A stretch of 18,839 nt of DNA from positions 1-18,839 of the forward strand of contig CAMLLG010000074.1 of NCBI GenBank assembly GCA_946480825.1. The letters are read 5' to 3'. A program made the translations under genes and the position numbers. A model generated the notes under the pieces. That model ran no database searches. It was not told the DNA's origin and was given only the letters and a program-made list of their open reading frames with translations. Below, in pieces: positions 1 through 7,200 of this stretch (its first letter is position 1; every line of letters begins with the position of its first letter). This DNA comes from an uncultured Lysobacteraceae bacterium (GTDB lineage Bacteria > Pseudomonadota > Gammaproteobacteria > Xanthomonadales > Xanthomonadaceae).

Positions 1-245
1 TCGTTGGGGAATTGGACTCCAGATCGGGCCGCTACTCAAAAGCGGGGGGACGTCGATTCATTTCAGAAAGAGTGATATTTGGGGCCGCCGAATAAACAAA
101 TCATCAGCACCACAAGCGAGGTCTTGGCTCGCTTTAGCTCGTACGGCAGGATGCGCGCACCATCGGCGAAGCAACGAGATGTAATCCGAGGCGAATCCGC
201 CCCGGCATTGTTATGCATCGGCTTTTCACTGACTGAAACGGCTGA
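1..245. other. Unassigned, less GC-rich stretch with no supportable gene
   Basis: This part is visibly richer in A and T than the rest of the window. Its open frames show neither the G/C-ending codon bias of the real genes here nor any recognisable domain. Frame 1 is open from the window edge to a TGA at 73-75 and could be the last 24 codons of a gene to the left, but its codons are not GC-biased, so I do not call it. A 7-bp inverted repeat (AAGCGAG at 114-120, CTCGCTT at 128-134) followed by TTTAG could be a weak terminator for such an upstream gene. Confidence 0.4.
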
Positions 246-274
246 GGGTGGGCTTCGCTGCGCTCAGCCCACCC
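246..274. repeat. REP-like palindrome (GGGTGGGCT...AGCCCACCC)
   Basis: Perfect 9-bp arms (246-254 and 266-274) enclose an 11-nt GC-rich loop, and TACG follows the right arm. Hairpins of this pattern, with GTGGGCT arms and a GCTGCGCT loop, are common dispersed REP-type sequences between genes of proteobacteria. The minus-strand reading of such repeats gives the familiar spurious peptide GWAERSEAH, which is present here. It lies beyond the end of the prmC-pip operon, so it may protect or terminate that transcript. The family assignment is from memory; the palindrome is seen directly. Confidence 0.7.
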
Positions 275-346
275 TACGGATCTGCTGTTCCTCGCCAGCG
301 ACGCCGGGCACGCGTGGATTGCCGGGGTAACGGGGAATACCGCATA

Positions 347-411
347 GGGTGCGCCCTGGCGCACCGTTCGATCCGAACGCGATGCAACAAGCGGTGCGCC
401 GGGGCGCACCC
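347..411. repeat. REP-like compound inverted repeat at the 3' end of pip
   Basis: A left arm at 347-366 and a right arm at 392-411 form a 20-bp inverted repeat with one mismatch and a 25-nt spacer. Each arm is itself nearly palindromic: GGTGCGCC and GGCGCACC at 348-355 and 358-365, and again around 393-410. It can therefore form one long hairpin or two short ones. The right arm ends 9 bp past the pip stop codon, where a 3' stabilising or terminating structure would sit. There is no T-run, so a classical intrinsic terminator is not supported. Confidence 0.7.
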
Positions 412-420
412 TGTTGCGCT

Positions 421-1365
421 TTACGACGCGAATTTGTCGGTCGCGCGCACCAGCGCGTCGACGTTCTCCGGTTCGAACGCGGAGTGGCCGGAGGCGGGGG
501 AAATCACCAGTTCGCTCTTCGACCAGACCTTGTGCAGGTCCCACGCATTCTGGATCGGGCAGACCACGTCGTAGCGGCCGTGCACGATCACGCCGGGGAT
601 GTCGGCGATTTTGTGCGCGTCGCGCAGCAACTGGTCTTCGACCTCGAAGAAGCCGCCGTTGACGAAGTAATGGTTCTCGATGCGGGCGAAGGCCAGCGCG
701 AAGGCGGCGTCTTCATGGCCGGCGACGAAATCCTCGTCGACGTGCAGGAAACTGGTGGCGCCTTCCCACACGCTCCACGCGCGCGCGGCAGCGAGGCGGG
801 TGGCCTCGTCGTCGCTGGTGAGGCGGCGATGGAAGGCGGAAATCAGATCATGGCGTTCGACCGGCGGAATCGCGGCGAGATAGTGCTCCCACGCGTCCGG
901 GAACAGCCGCGAGGCGCCTTCCTGATAGAACCATTCCAGCTCCCAGCGGCGCAGCATGAAGATGCCGCGCAGCACCAGTTCGGTGACGCGCTGCGGATGG
1001 GTTTCGGCGTAGGCCAGCGCGAGCGTGGAGCCCCACGAACCGCCGAAGACCTGCCAGCGTTCGATGCCGAGCTTCCGGCGCAGGGTTTCGATGTCGGCGA
1101 CCAGCGTCCACGTGGTGTTGTCGACCAGATCCGCATGCGGCGCGGAGCGGCCGCTGCCGCGCTGGTCGAACAGGACGAGGCGATATTTCTTCGGATCGTG
1201 GAAACGGCGCATCTTGGTGCTGCAGCCGGCGCCCGGGCCGCCGTGCAGCAGCACCACCGGCTTGCCGTCGGGGTTGCCGCACTGTTCGTAGTACAGCGTG
1301 TGGCGGTCGTCGACCTTCAGGGTGCCGCTGTCGAACGGCTCGATCTCGGGATACAGCGTGCGCAT
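421..1365 (-). CDS. pip: Proline iminopeptidase (alpha/beta hydrolase, peptidase family S33)
   Basis: This cytoplasmic serine peptidase releases N-terminal proline from peptides. The 314-residue product has the family's usual length and an alpha/beta-hydrolase fold. An oxyanion-hole loop LHGGPGAGC lies at about residues 40-48, followed by FDQRGSGRS near 66-74. The nucleophile elbow GGSWGST puts the catalytic serine at 110, the aspartate is D266 in GRYDVV, and the histidine is H294 in SGHSAF. This numbering equals that known for the Xanthomonas enzyme. The frame is open 28 codons further upstream, but the ATG at 1363-1365 starts the family-typical MRTLYPEIEPF and has a GAAGG ribosome site about 7 nt before it. 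It follows prmC on the same strand after a 37-bp gap, so the two are probably co-transcribed. REP-like palindromes lie just beyond its TAA stop. Confidence 0.95.
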   Translation of the reverse strand: MRTLYPEIEPFDSGTLKVDDRHTLYYEQCGNPDGKPVVLLHGGPGAGCSTKMRRFHDPKKYRLVLFDQRGSGRSAPHADLVDNTTWTLVADIETLRRKLGIERWQVFGGSWGSTLALAYAETHPQRVTELVLRGIFMLRRWELEWFYQEGASRLFPDAWEHYLAAIPPVERHDLISAFHRRLTSDDEATRLAAARAWSVWEGATSFLHVDEDFVAGHEDAAFALAFARIENHYFVNGGFFEVEDQLLRDAHKIADIPGVIVHGRYDVVCPIQNAWDLHKVWSKSELVISPASGHSAFEPENVDALVRATDKFAS

Positions 1366-1402
1366 GGCGGTACCTTCGGGGGAATGGCGGACCGTGTGGA
1401 GT

Positions 1403-2275
1403 CTACCGCAGGGCATCGGCGCGGCCATCGACCGGCGTCCATCGACCAATCGTCACGCGATCGCGGTCTTCGAGATCGCGGAACGTGCGCACGTCGTCGA
1501 AACCCGCGGCCTGCAGCGCACCGCGCACCGCATCGCCCTGGCGCCAGCCGTGCTCCAGCAGCAGCCAGCCACCGGGCGCGAGATGCGCGGGCGCGTCGCG
1601 GACGATGATGCCGATGGCGTCCATCCCTTGCGGACCCGAAGAGAGCGCGGGCGCGGGCTCGAATCGCAGATCGCCTTCGTGCAGATGCGGGTCGCCATCG
1701 GCGATGTACGGCGGATTGCTGGCGATCAGATCGAAACGCTCGCCGGCCAGCGGCGCCAGCCAGTCGCCCTGACGGAACTCGACGTTGTCCAGGCCCAGCG
1801 CTTCGGCATTGGCCCGCGCGACCGCCAGCGCGCCTTCGCTCACGTCGATCGCGACCACTTGGGCCTGGCGACGTTCGTGCGCCAGCGCCAGCGCGATCGC
1901 GCCGCTGCCGGTGCCCAGATCGGCGATGCGCAGCCCGGGCGTCGATGGCGCGCGCTCCAGCGCGAGTTCGACCAGCAATTCGGTTTCCGGACGCGGGATC
2001 AGCGTCTGCGGCGACACCGCGAGATCGAACGTCCAGAATCCGCGTCGCCCGACGAGATAGGCCACCGGCTCGCCCTGCGCGCGTCGCGATACCAGCGCTT
2101 CGAAGCGCGACAGCGCGGCGGCGTCGATCGCGTCGTCGCCGTGCGCATACAGCCACGCCGTCGGCCGCGCCAGCGCATGCGCGAGCAAAATCGTCGCATC
2201 GTTCCGCTCGATCCGCGCGCAGGCGTCGCGCAGCACTGCATCCAGCCGTGGGCCCGGGCTCGTCTTCATCGACAT
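1403..2275 (-). CDS. prmC: Peptide chain release factor N5-glutamine methyltransferase
   Basis: PrmC (HemK) methylates the glutamine of the GGQ motif in release factors RF1 and RF2, using S-adenosylmethionine, which keeps translation termination efficient. The 290-residue product has an N-terminal helical region (about 1-90, ending in the conserved [11 protein letters not shown] at 93-103). A Rossmann methyltransferase domain follows, with the SAM-binding [14 protein letters not shown] at 119-132, the acidic DV of VVAIDVS near 144 and the catalytic NPPY at 187-190. Two in-frame ATGs, at 2275 and 2269, are both possible starts and neither has a good ribosome site. An AGGAGG at 2301-2306 lies 25 nt before the first and may serve a short leader frame instead. 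It is first in an apparent prmC-pip operon and diverges from the esterase gene across only 46 bp. In many bacteria prmC sits next to prfA, but here it does not. Confidence 0.93.
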   Translation of the reverse strand: MSMKTSPGPRLDAVLRDACARIERNDATILLAHALARPTAWLYAHGDDAIDAAALSRFEALVSRRAQGEPVAYLVGRRGFWTFDLAVSPQTLIPRPETELLVELALERAPSTPGLRIADLGTGSGAIALALAHERRQAQVVAIDVSEGALAVARANAEALGLDNVEFRQGDWLAPLAGERFDLIASNPPYIADGDPHLHEGDLRFEPAPALSSGPQGMDAIGIIVRDAPAHLAPGGWLLLEHGWRQGDAVRGALQAAGFDDVRTFRDLEDRDRVTIGRWTPVDGRADALR

Positions 2276-2298
2276 ATCGTAGCCGCTGCCGCGGCCAT
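2266..2298 (-). promoter_or_regulatory. Possible 10-codon leader frame overlapping the prmC start
   Basis: On the minus strand an AGGAGG (2301-2306) is followed 2 nt later by an ATG at 2298 that opens a frame MAAAATICR and a few bases. Its TGA stop (2266-2268) overlaps the second prmC start as ATGA. Ribosomes leaving this frame could re-initiate on prmC, which otherwise lacks a ribosome site. The 2-nt spacing is shorter than optimal and chance is a real alternative, so this is only a suggestion. Confidence 0.2.
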
Positions 2299-2321
2299 GT
2301 CCTCCTACCCGGATCTCTTCC

Positions 2322-3218
2322 ATGCCTGCATCCCGACACCCTGCCCGCCCGCGTCCGTGGCGACGCCGCGCCATCGGCATCATCGCCACGGTCGCGCTCG
2401 TGCTCGCCACCGGCGGCTGCCAGAGCGTGGCCTTCGGCATCGCCAACCACGGCGTCGAGAAGGCGGACGCCAGCGCGGTCTACGACCCCACGAACGGTCT
2501 CACGCTGGACGTGTACCGGCCCGATCGCGTCGCGGACGCGCCGGTGCCGGTGGTGGTGTTCCTGTACGGCGGCAGTTGGCGACGCGGCGCGCGCGAACAG
2601 TACCGCTTCGTCGGCCGGCAACTCGCGCGCCAGGGCGCGCTGGCGATCGTCGCCGACTATCGGACCGCGCCCCGCACCGTCTTCCCAGGCTTCGTGAGCG
2701 ACGCGGCTGCGGCGGTGGCCTGGGCCAGGCGGCATGCGCCGGAGCATGGCGGCGATCCGGCCAGGATCTTCCTTGCGGGGCATTCAGCCGGTGCCCACAT
2801 CGCGGCGCTGATCGGCACCGACGCCCGTCATCTCGCGCCGCACGGGCTGGCGCCGCGCGATCTGGCCGGGGTGATCGGTCTGTCCGGCCCGTACGACTTC
2901 GAGATCGCGGGCTTCGAGGATGTCTTCGGCCCGCCGGCGCAGTGGCCCTCGACGCAGCCGGTGCGCTTCGTCGACGGCGACGAGCCGCCGTTCCTGCTGA
3001 TCCACGGCACAGCCGACCGCCTCGTGGAGTCCGCGGACAGCCGGATCCTCGCCGACCGCGTGCGGGCGGCCGGCGGCCGCGCCGAGCTGGTCTGGCTGCC
3101 GGAGGCGGGGCATCTGTCGCCGCTGGCCGCGCTGCGCGATCCGGACCGCCAGCCGACGATGTCGCGGGCCCTCCGGAATTTCCTGAATCCGGAGACCAAG
3201 GCGCGCGGGGAGGATTGA
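2322..3218 (+). CDS. Predicted esterase lipoprotein (alpha/beta hydrolase, BD-FAE-like)
   Basis: The 298-residue product begins with an arginine-rich stretch, a hydrophobic segment (about 17-30) and a lipobox-like LATGGC. Cysteine 33 is thus the likely lipidated residue, and the enzyme is probably anchored in an envelope membrane facing the periplasm. The mature part is an alpha/beta hydrolase. It has YGGSW at 82-86 where many relatives have HGG, the nucleophile motif GHSAGAH with S155, D232 in HGTADRL and H264 in EAGHLSP, a complete catalytic triad. The YGGSW variant is usual in this bacterial subgroup as I remember it. The substrate is unknown; small carboxyl esters are likely. It diverges from prmC and has no clear ribosome site before the ATG. 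A start further in would destroy the signal sequence. It ends about 170 bp before ahpC. Confidence 0.85.
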   Translation: MPASRHPARPRPWRRRAIGIIATVALVLATGGCQSVAFGIANHGVEKADASAVYDPTNGLTLDVYRPDRVADAPVPVVVFLYGGSWRRGAREQYRFVGRQLARQGALAIVADYRTAPRTVFPGFVSDAAAAVAWARRHAPEHGGDPARIFLAGHSAGAHIAALIGTDARHLAPHGLAPRDLAGVIGLSGPYDFEIAGFEDVFGPPAQWPSTQPVRFVDGDEPPFLLIHGTADRLVESADSRILADRVRAAGGRAELVWLPEAGHLSPLAALRDPDRQPTMSRALRNFLNPETKARGED

Positions 3219-3267
3219 CGGAGCGCCCGACCGCCCACAGATGAGGGGACGACAGGGCGGCATATTG

Positions 3268-3304
3268 ATAGAATTTGACTATCGATATGATTCAATCAAT
3301 TCAT
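3268..3304. promoter_or_regulatory. Probable OxyR binding site upstream of ahpC
   Basis: The known OxyR motif is four ATAG/CTAT-type elements spaced by 7 nt, 37 bp in all. Here ATAG (3268-3271), CTAT (3279-3282), ATTC (3290-3293) and TCAT (3301-3304) sit at exactly that spacing. The first half is a perfect ATAG-N7-CTAT palindrome; the second half is degenerate, as is normal for natural sites. It lies 88 bp before the ahpC start in a conspicuously AT-rich patch, and oxyR is encoded in the same cluster. I could not identify convincing -35 and -10 boxes between it and ahpC. Confidence 0.6.
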
Positions 3305-3391
3305 TGGATCGATTGGATGGTCGCGCGCACACTGTTGCAACGCACAAATTCACCCCATCTATCGTTTACCCCCAAACCAACGAGGACATCG

Positions 3392-3955
3392 ATGTCTCTG
3401 ATCAACACTCAGGTCAAACCCTTCAGGACCACCGCTTTCCATGCCGGCGAATTCGTGCAGGTCAGCGACGAGTCGCTGAAGGGCAAGTGGTCGGTCCTGA
3501 TCTTCATGCCGGCCGCCTTCACCTTCAACTGCCCGACCGAAGTGGAAGACGCCGCCGCCAACTACGCCGAGTTCCAGAAGGCCGGCGCCGAGGTCTACAT
3601 CGTCACCACCGACACCCATTTCTCGCACAAGGTGTGGCACGAAACCTCCCCCGCGGTGGGCAAGGCCCAGTTCCCGCTGGTCGGCGACCCGACCCACCAG
3701 CTGACGCGCGCGTTCGGCGTCCACATCGAAGAAGAAGGTCTGGCGCTGCGCGGCACCTTCATCATCAACCCGGAAGGCGTGATCAAGACCCTCGAAGTCC
3801 ACGACAACGCCATCGCCCGCGACGTCAGCGAGACCCTGCGCAAGCTCAAGGCCGCCCAGTTCGTGGCCGCCAACCCGGGCCAGGTCTGCCCGGCCAAGTG
3901 GAACGAAGGCGCCGCCACCCTGAAGCCCTCGCTCGACCTCGTCGGCAAGATCTGA
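3392..3955 (+). CDS. ahpC: Alkyl hydroperoxide reductase subunit C (typical 2-Cys peroxiredoxin)
   Basis: AhpC reduces hydrogen peroxide and organic hydroperoxides in the cytoplasm and is re-reduced by AhpF. The 187-residue product matches the family length. The peroxidatic cysteine is C47 in FTFNCPTE, the resolving cysteine is C166 in GQVCPAKW, and the conserved arginine of the active site is R120 in LALRGTF. The C-terminal tail around the resolving cysteine is of the typical sensitive bacterial type. Of several upstream in-frame starts I chose the ATG at 3392, because it begins the family-typical MSLINTQVKPF and follows GAGGA at 3382-3386 with good spacing. An OxyR-type operator lies upstream, and ahpF and oxyR follow downstream, so peroxide induction through OxyR is expected. 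The spacer to ahpF is unusually long (419 bp) and rich in palindromes, which could let ahpC be expressed in excess over ahpF. Confidence 0.97.
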   Translation: MSLINTQVKPFRTTAFHAGEFVQVSDESLKGKWSVLIFMPAAFTFNCPTEVEDAAANYAEFQKAGAEVYIVTTDTHFSHKVWHETSPAVGKAQFPLVGDPTHQLTRAFGVHIEEEGLALRGTFIINPEGVIKTLEVHDNAIARDVSETLRKLKAAQFVAANPGQVCPAKWNEGAATLKPSLDLVGKI

Positions 3956-4032
3956 TCGACGTCATCCGATCCCGATCTGATCGATACGATCGAATCGATG
4001 CGATCAACCGGATCCGATCCTCGGATCGGATC
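3949..4032. repeat. GATC-dense cluster (11 GATC in 84 bp)
   Basis: GATC occurs at 3949, 3954, 3968, 3974, 3979, 3988, 4002, 4011, 4016, 4024 and 4029, against roughly one expected every 256 bp. The cluster starts in the last codons of ahpC and runs into the spacer, ending inside the palindrome at 4008-4035. It looks like degenerate repetition of short CGATC/TCGAT units. A milder version of the same texture is seen upstream of ahpC (about 3280-3318). It could be a low-complexity slippage product, or a methylation-sensitive or protein-binding site. Confidence 0.6.
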
Positions 4033-4035
4033 CGG
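4008..4035. repeat. Perfect palindrome, 13-bp arms, 2-nt centre
   Basis: CCGGATCCGATCC at 4008-4020 is the exact reverse complement of 4023-4035, with TC between. This is the first of four nested or adjacent inverted repeats after ahpC. It has no following T-run. It may be a 3' mRNA structure or a protein-binding palindrome. Confidence 0.65.
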
Positions 4036-4045
4036 CGGCAGAACC

Positions 4046-4075
4046 CCGCGAACGGACCGTGCAGTCCGTTCGCGG
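4046..4075 (+). terminator. Stem-loop after ahpC, 12-bp stem, 6-nt loop
   Basis: CCGCGAACGGAC (4046-4057) pairs perfectly with 4064-4075 around the loop CGTGCA. The position, 91 bp past the ahpC stop, and the stability fit a transcription attenuator or an mRNA 3' stabiliser. No T-run follows, so full factor-independent termination is doubtful, and ahpF may be reached by read-through. Confidence 0.5.
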
Positions 4076-4165
4076 TGCCGGAAGCTCCCGGCTGGACCCG
4101 CGTCACCCGTTCCACCCGTACCGTACGTTCCACCCCGCAACACCTCCGTAGCGACCTCCGGGGCC

Positions 4166-4193
4166 TCCCGACGAAGCACGCGCTTCGTCGGGA
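4166..4193. repeat. Stem-loop in the ahpC-ahpF spacer, 12-bp arms, 4-nt loop
   Basis: TCCCGACGAAGC (4166-4177) pairs with GCTTCGTCGGGA (4182-4193) around the loop ACGC. It is perfect and tight. Together with the neighbouring inverted repeats it makes the spacer a chain of hairpins in the transcript. Confidence 0.6.
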
Positions 4194-4233
4194 CCGCCTC
4201 GCCCCGGCCTGACCGCTCCCGATCCGCCCGCTT

Positions 4234-4341
4234 CGTTTGCAGCAGCGGCCCGCGCTTCGCGCGCACGCCCGCGCCATGCCGTCTCTCCCGGCTCCGCGGA
4301 CGCCCGCCACTCGGCCCCGGCGCTGGCCGCTGCTGCAAACG
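4234..4341. repeat. 108-bp element bounded by perfect 17-bp inverted repeats
   Basis: CGTTTGCAGCAGCGGCC at 4234-4250 is repeated in exact inverse complement at 4325-4341, with 74 GC-rich bases between. No supportable gene lies inside. The right arm ends 21 bp before the ahpF ribosome site GAGGA (4363-4367). Perfect long arms of this length are not expected by chance. A small mobile-type (MITE-like) or REP-type element, or a cruciform or long RNA hairpin that modulates ahpF, are the options. No flanking target duplication is obvious. Confidence 0.65.
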
Positions 4342-4374
4342 TCGCTCTCCCTTCCCCTTCCCGAGGAACCGGCC

Positions 4375-5994
4375 GTGCTCGATTCCGATCTGAAAAACCA
4401 ACTGCAGGCGTATCTGCAGAAGCTCACCCGCCCGGTGGAACTGGTCACCGCGCTCGACGACGGCGAGAAGTCGCGCGAGCTGCGCGAGCTGCTGGTCGAA
4501 CTGACGACGCTCTCCGACAAGGTCTCGCTGCGCGAAGCCCGCGAAGACGGCGACCGTGTCCCGTCGTTCGCCATCGCCAGTCCGGATTCGATCAAGGCCG
4601 GCCACGACATCGCCCTGCGTTTCGCCGGCATCCCGATGGGGCACGAGTTCACGTCGCTGGTGCTGGCCCTGCTGCAGGTCGGCGGGCATCCGTCGAAGCT
4701 GGCGCAGGACGCGATCGAGCAGATCCGCGCGCTCGACGGCGACTACTTCTTCGAAACCTATTTCTCGCTCAGCTGCCAGAACTGCCCCGACGTGGTCCAG
4801 GCGCTGAACCTGATGGCGGTGCTGAACCCGAAGATCCGCCACGTCGCCATCGACGGCGCGCTGTTCCAGGATGAAGTCGACGCGCGCCAGATCATGTCGG
4901 TGCCGACGATCTACCTCAACGGCGAGGTCTTCGGGGCCGGGCGCATGGGCGTGGAAGAGATCGTCGCCAAGCTCGACACGGGCGCCGCCGCGCGCGACGC
5001 CGCGAAGCTGGCGGCGAAGGACGCGTTCGACGTGCTGATCGTCGGCGGCGGCCCCGCCGGCGCGGCCGCGGGCATCTACGCCGCGCGCAAGGGCATCCGC
5101 ACCGGCATCGCCGCCGAGCGTTTCGGCGGCCAGGTGCTGGACACGATGGCGATCGAGAATTTCGTGTCGGTGCCGGAAACCGAAGGCCCGAAGCTGGCCG
5201 CGGCGATGGAGCGGCACGTGCGCGAATACGACGTGGACATCATGAATCTGCAGCGCGCCGAGCGCCTGATTCCGGCCGGCGCCGACGGCCTGATCGAAGT
5301 GAAGCTCGCCAACGGCGCGTCGCTGAAGTCGAAGACGGTGATCCTGTCCACCGGCGCGCGCTGGCGGCAGATGAACGTGCCCGGCGAGGACGCATACCGC
5401 AACAAGGGCGTGGCCTATTGCCCGCACTGCGACGGTCCGCTGTTCAAGGGCAAGCGCGTGGCGGTGATCGGCGGCGGCAACTCCGGCGTGGAAGCGGCGA
5501 TCGATCTCGCCGGCATCGTGGCCCACGTCACCCTGATCGAATTCGACGCGAAGCTGCGCGCCGACGAAGTGCTGCAGCGCAAGCTGCGCAGCCTGCCGAA
5601 CGTGGACGTGATCGTGTCGGCGCAGACCACCGAGGTGCTGGGCGACGGCCAGAAAGTGACCGGCCTGCGCTACGAGGCCCGCGCCACGAAGACGTCGCAC
5701 GCGCTCGCGCTGGACGGCGTGTTCGTGCAGATCGGACTGCTGCCCAACACCGAATGGTTGAAGGACACGGTGGCGCTGTCGCAGCGCGGCGAGATCCTCA
5801 TCGACGACCGCTGCCAGACGTCGCTGCCGGGCGTGTTCGCCGCGGGCGACGCGACCACGGTGCCGTACAAGCAGATCGTGATCGCGATGAGCGAAGGCTC
5901 CAAAGCGGCGCTGTCGGCATTCGACCATCTGATCCGCCACAGCGCGCCGGCTGCCGCACAGGCACGGACGCAGACGCAGGCCGAGTTGGTCTGA
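4375..5994 (+). CDS. ahpF: Alkyl hydroperoxide reductase subunit F (NADH-dependent flavoprotein)
   Basis: AhpF takes electrons from NADH through FAD and two redox disulfides to re-reduce AhpC. The 539-residue product has the full architecture. An N-terminal double thioredoxin fold (about 1-205) carries CQNC at 134-137. An FAD domain begins with [12 protein letters not shown] at about 222-233, the catalytic disulfide is CPHC at 349-352, the NADH-binding loop is [12 protein letters not shown] at 364-375, and the flavin-contact motif is [16 protein letters not shown] at 486-501. The start is taken at the GTG 4375 because GAGGA (4363-4367) precedes it by 7 nt and the product then begins with the family-typical [14 protein letters not shown]. 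The longer frame upstream would translate the inverted-repeat element. The length is slightly above the usual 520-530, mostly through an alanine- and glutamine-rich C-terminal tail. It forms one functional unit with ahpC and oxyR. Confidence 0.96.
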   Translation: MLDSDLKNQLQAYLQKLTRPVELVTALDDGEKSRELRELLVELTTLSDKVSLREAREDGDRVPSFAIASPDSIKAGHDIALRFAGIPMGHEFTSLVLALLQVGGHPSKLAQDAIEQIRALDGDYFFETYFSLSCQNCPDVVQALNLMAVLNPKIRHVAIDGALFQDEVDARQIMSVPTIYLNGEVFGAGRMGVEEIVAKLDTGAAARDAAKLAAKDAFDVLIVGGGPAGAAAGIYAARKGIRTGIAAERFGGQVLDTMAIENFVSVPETEGPKLAAAMERHVREYDVDIMNLQRAERLIPAGADGLIEVKLANGASLKSKTVILSTGARWRQMNVPGEDAYRNKGVAYCPHCDGPLFKGKRVAVIGGGNSGVEAAIDLAGIVAHVTLIEFDAKLRADEVLQRKLRSLPNVDVIVSAQTTEVLGDGQKVTGLRYEARATKTSHALALDGVFVQIGLLPNTEWLKDTVALSQRGEILIDDRCQTSLPGVFAAGDATTVPYKQIVIAMSEGSKAALSAFDHLIRHSAPAAAQARTQTQAELV

Positions 5995-6063
5995 TCCCGG
6001 CAGACGCTGCGCGCGCCGACATCGCGATGACGGCGCGCCCCGTCGGATGCGGGCGCAAAACGC

Positions 6064-6148
6064 GCCCTGTCAGAAGAGACAGGCGTCGGAAACGGCCAAA
6101 CGCCGGAATATTCGCGGTAACTTGAAGCGGTCGCGCTCCCCCGCTTCA
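6064..6148. repeat. Two small stem-loops between ahpF and oxyR
   Basis: The first is CCTGTC (6064-6069) with GACAGG (6076-6081) around AGAAGA; it could be a weak attenuator after ahpF. The second is TGAAGCGG (6123-6130) with CCGCTTCA (6141-6148) around a 10-nt loop, in the oxyR leader. Neither is followed by a T-run. The 249-bp space otherwise shows no gene, and I find no convincing second OxyR motif for autoregulation. Confidence 0.35.
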
Positions 6149-6243
6149 CCCGCTGTCATCGTCGGCGATGCAAGGATCGCTCCGCATGGCATGGCAGGTG
6201 GCCGCGGATGGATCGCGGCCCTCCCGTCGCACCGAGGCCCCCC

Positions 6244-7200
6244 ATGAATCTGCGCGATCTGAAGTATCTGGTGGCCCTCGCCGATCACAAGCATTTCGGC
6301 CGCGCCGCCACCGCCTGCTTCATCAGTCAGCCCACGCTGTCCACCCAGATCCGCAAACTCGAGGAAGAACTCGGCGTGGCGCTGGTGGAACGCGCGCCGC
6401 GCCGGGTGATGCTGACGCCCGCGGGGCGCGACGCCGCCGAACGCGCGCGGCGGATCGTCGCCGATGTGGAGGAAATGCGCGAAGCCGCGCGGCGCAGCCA
6501 GAATCCCGAGGCCGGCACGGTGCGCCTCGGCATTTTCCCCACGCTGGGCCCTTATCTGCTGCCGCACGTCGTGTCACGAGTGCGCGAACGCTTCCCGCAG
6601 CTGGAACTGCTGCTGATCGAGGAAAAGACCGAAGTGATCCTGCGCCAGCTGCGCGAGGGCCGGCTCGACGCCGGGGTGCTGGCGCTGCCGCTGCACGACG
6701 ATCAGTTGCATCTGGAATTCCTGTTCGAGGAACCCTTCTTGCTGGCGGTGCCGGAAACGCATGCACTGGCGGCCGCGAAGTCGCTGACGATGCAGGACCT
6801 GGCCCACGAAAGCCTGCTGCTGCTGGAAGATGGCCACTGCCTGCGCGACCAGGCGCTGGACGTGTGCCATCTGGCCGGTGCCGGCGAGAAGAGCGGATTC
6901 CGCGCGACTTCGCTGGAAACGCTGCGGCAGATGGTGGCCGCGAACGTCGGCATCACGCTGCTACCGGTGCTGGCGGTGAAACCGCCGGTGGCCTCGTCGC
7001 AGGACGTGCACCTGCTGCCGTTCGACGCACCCGCGCCGAGCCGCCGCATCGCGATGGTGTGGCGCCGCAGCTCGGCGATGTCGGATTTCCTGGAGAAGCT
7101 CGCCGCGGTGTTCCGCGAACTGCCGCCGGAACTGTTGAGCACCGAAGCCCTGCCCGGACGCGGCGGCGCGGCGCGACCGCGCCCCAGGCCACGGAGCTGA
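6244..7200 (+). CDS. oxyR: Hydrogen-peroxide-sensing LysR-type regulator OxyR
   Basis: OxyR activates peroxide-defence genes when H2O2 oxidises its regulatory cysteine to form an internal disulfide. The 318-residue product starts with a winged helix-turn-helix (about 1-60, with NLRDLKYLVALADHKHFGRAA and SQPTLSTQIRKLE) and continues with a LysR substrate-binding domain (about 90-300). The two redox cysteines are C199 in GHCLRDQ and C208 in LDVCH, exactly the positions used in E. coli OxyR, which separates it from other LysR proteins. The start is the ATG at 6244, preceded by GAGG at 6234-6237; an upstream in-frame ATG at 6208 would add 12 unrelated residues. The last 15 residues are rich in Arg, Pro and Gly. 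It lies downstream of ahpF, as in the Xanthomonas ahpC-ahpF-oxyR locus, and probably acts on the operator upstream of ahpC. Confidence 0.95.
   Translation: MNLRDLKYLVALADHKHFGRAATACFISQPTLSTQIRKLEEELGVALVERAPRRVMLTPAGRDAAERARRIVADVEEMREAARRSQNPEAGTVRLGIFPTLGPYLLPHVVSRVRERFPQLELLLIEEKTEVILRQLREGRLDAGVLALPLHDDQLHLEFLFEEPFLLAVPETHALAAAKSLTMQDLAHESLLLLEDGHCLRDQALDVCHLAGAGEKSGFRATSLETLRQMVAANVGITLLPVLAVKPPVASSQDVHLLPFDAPAPSRRIAMVWRRSSAMSDFLEKLAAVFRELPPELLSTEALPGRGGAARPRPRPRS

Noticed and set aside
1..75. C-terminal fragment of a gene from the left (frame 1, stop at 73-75)
   Set aside because: The frame is only 24 codons long, lacks the GC-ending codon bias of the other genes and has no recognisable motif.
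134..544. 136-codon minus-strand frame including GWAERSEAH
   Set aside because: That peptide is the usual conceptual translation of a REP-like palindrome (246-274), and the frame overlaps the end of pip.
4046..4075. A classical factor-independent terminator after ahpC
   Set aside because: The stem is strong but no T-run follows, so full termination is not supported. It is listed only as a terminator-like stem-loop.
3241..4212. 323-codon plus-strand frame overlapping ahpC
   Set aside because: It is out of frame with ahpC, which is complete. The Arg-rich tail arises from the GATC repeat cluster.
4237..4374. ahpF start at the upstream ATG (4237), adding 46 residues
   Set aside because: The extra residues translate the inverted-repeat element and are not AhpF-like. 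The GTG at 4375 has a well-placed GAGGA and gives the family N-terminus.
3595..5940. 781-codon open frame on the minus strand opposite ahpC and ahpF
   Set aside because: The plus-strand genes are unambiguous. The antisense frame crosses the palindromic spacer and has no recognisable domain.
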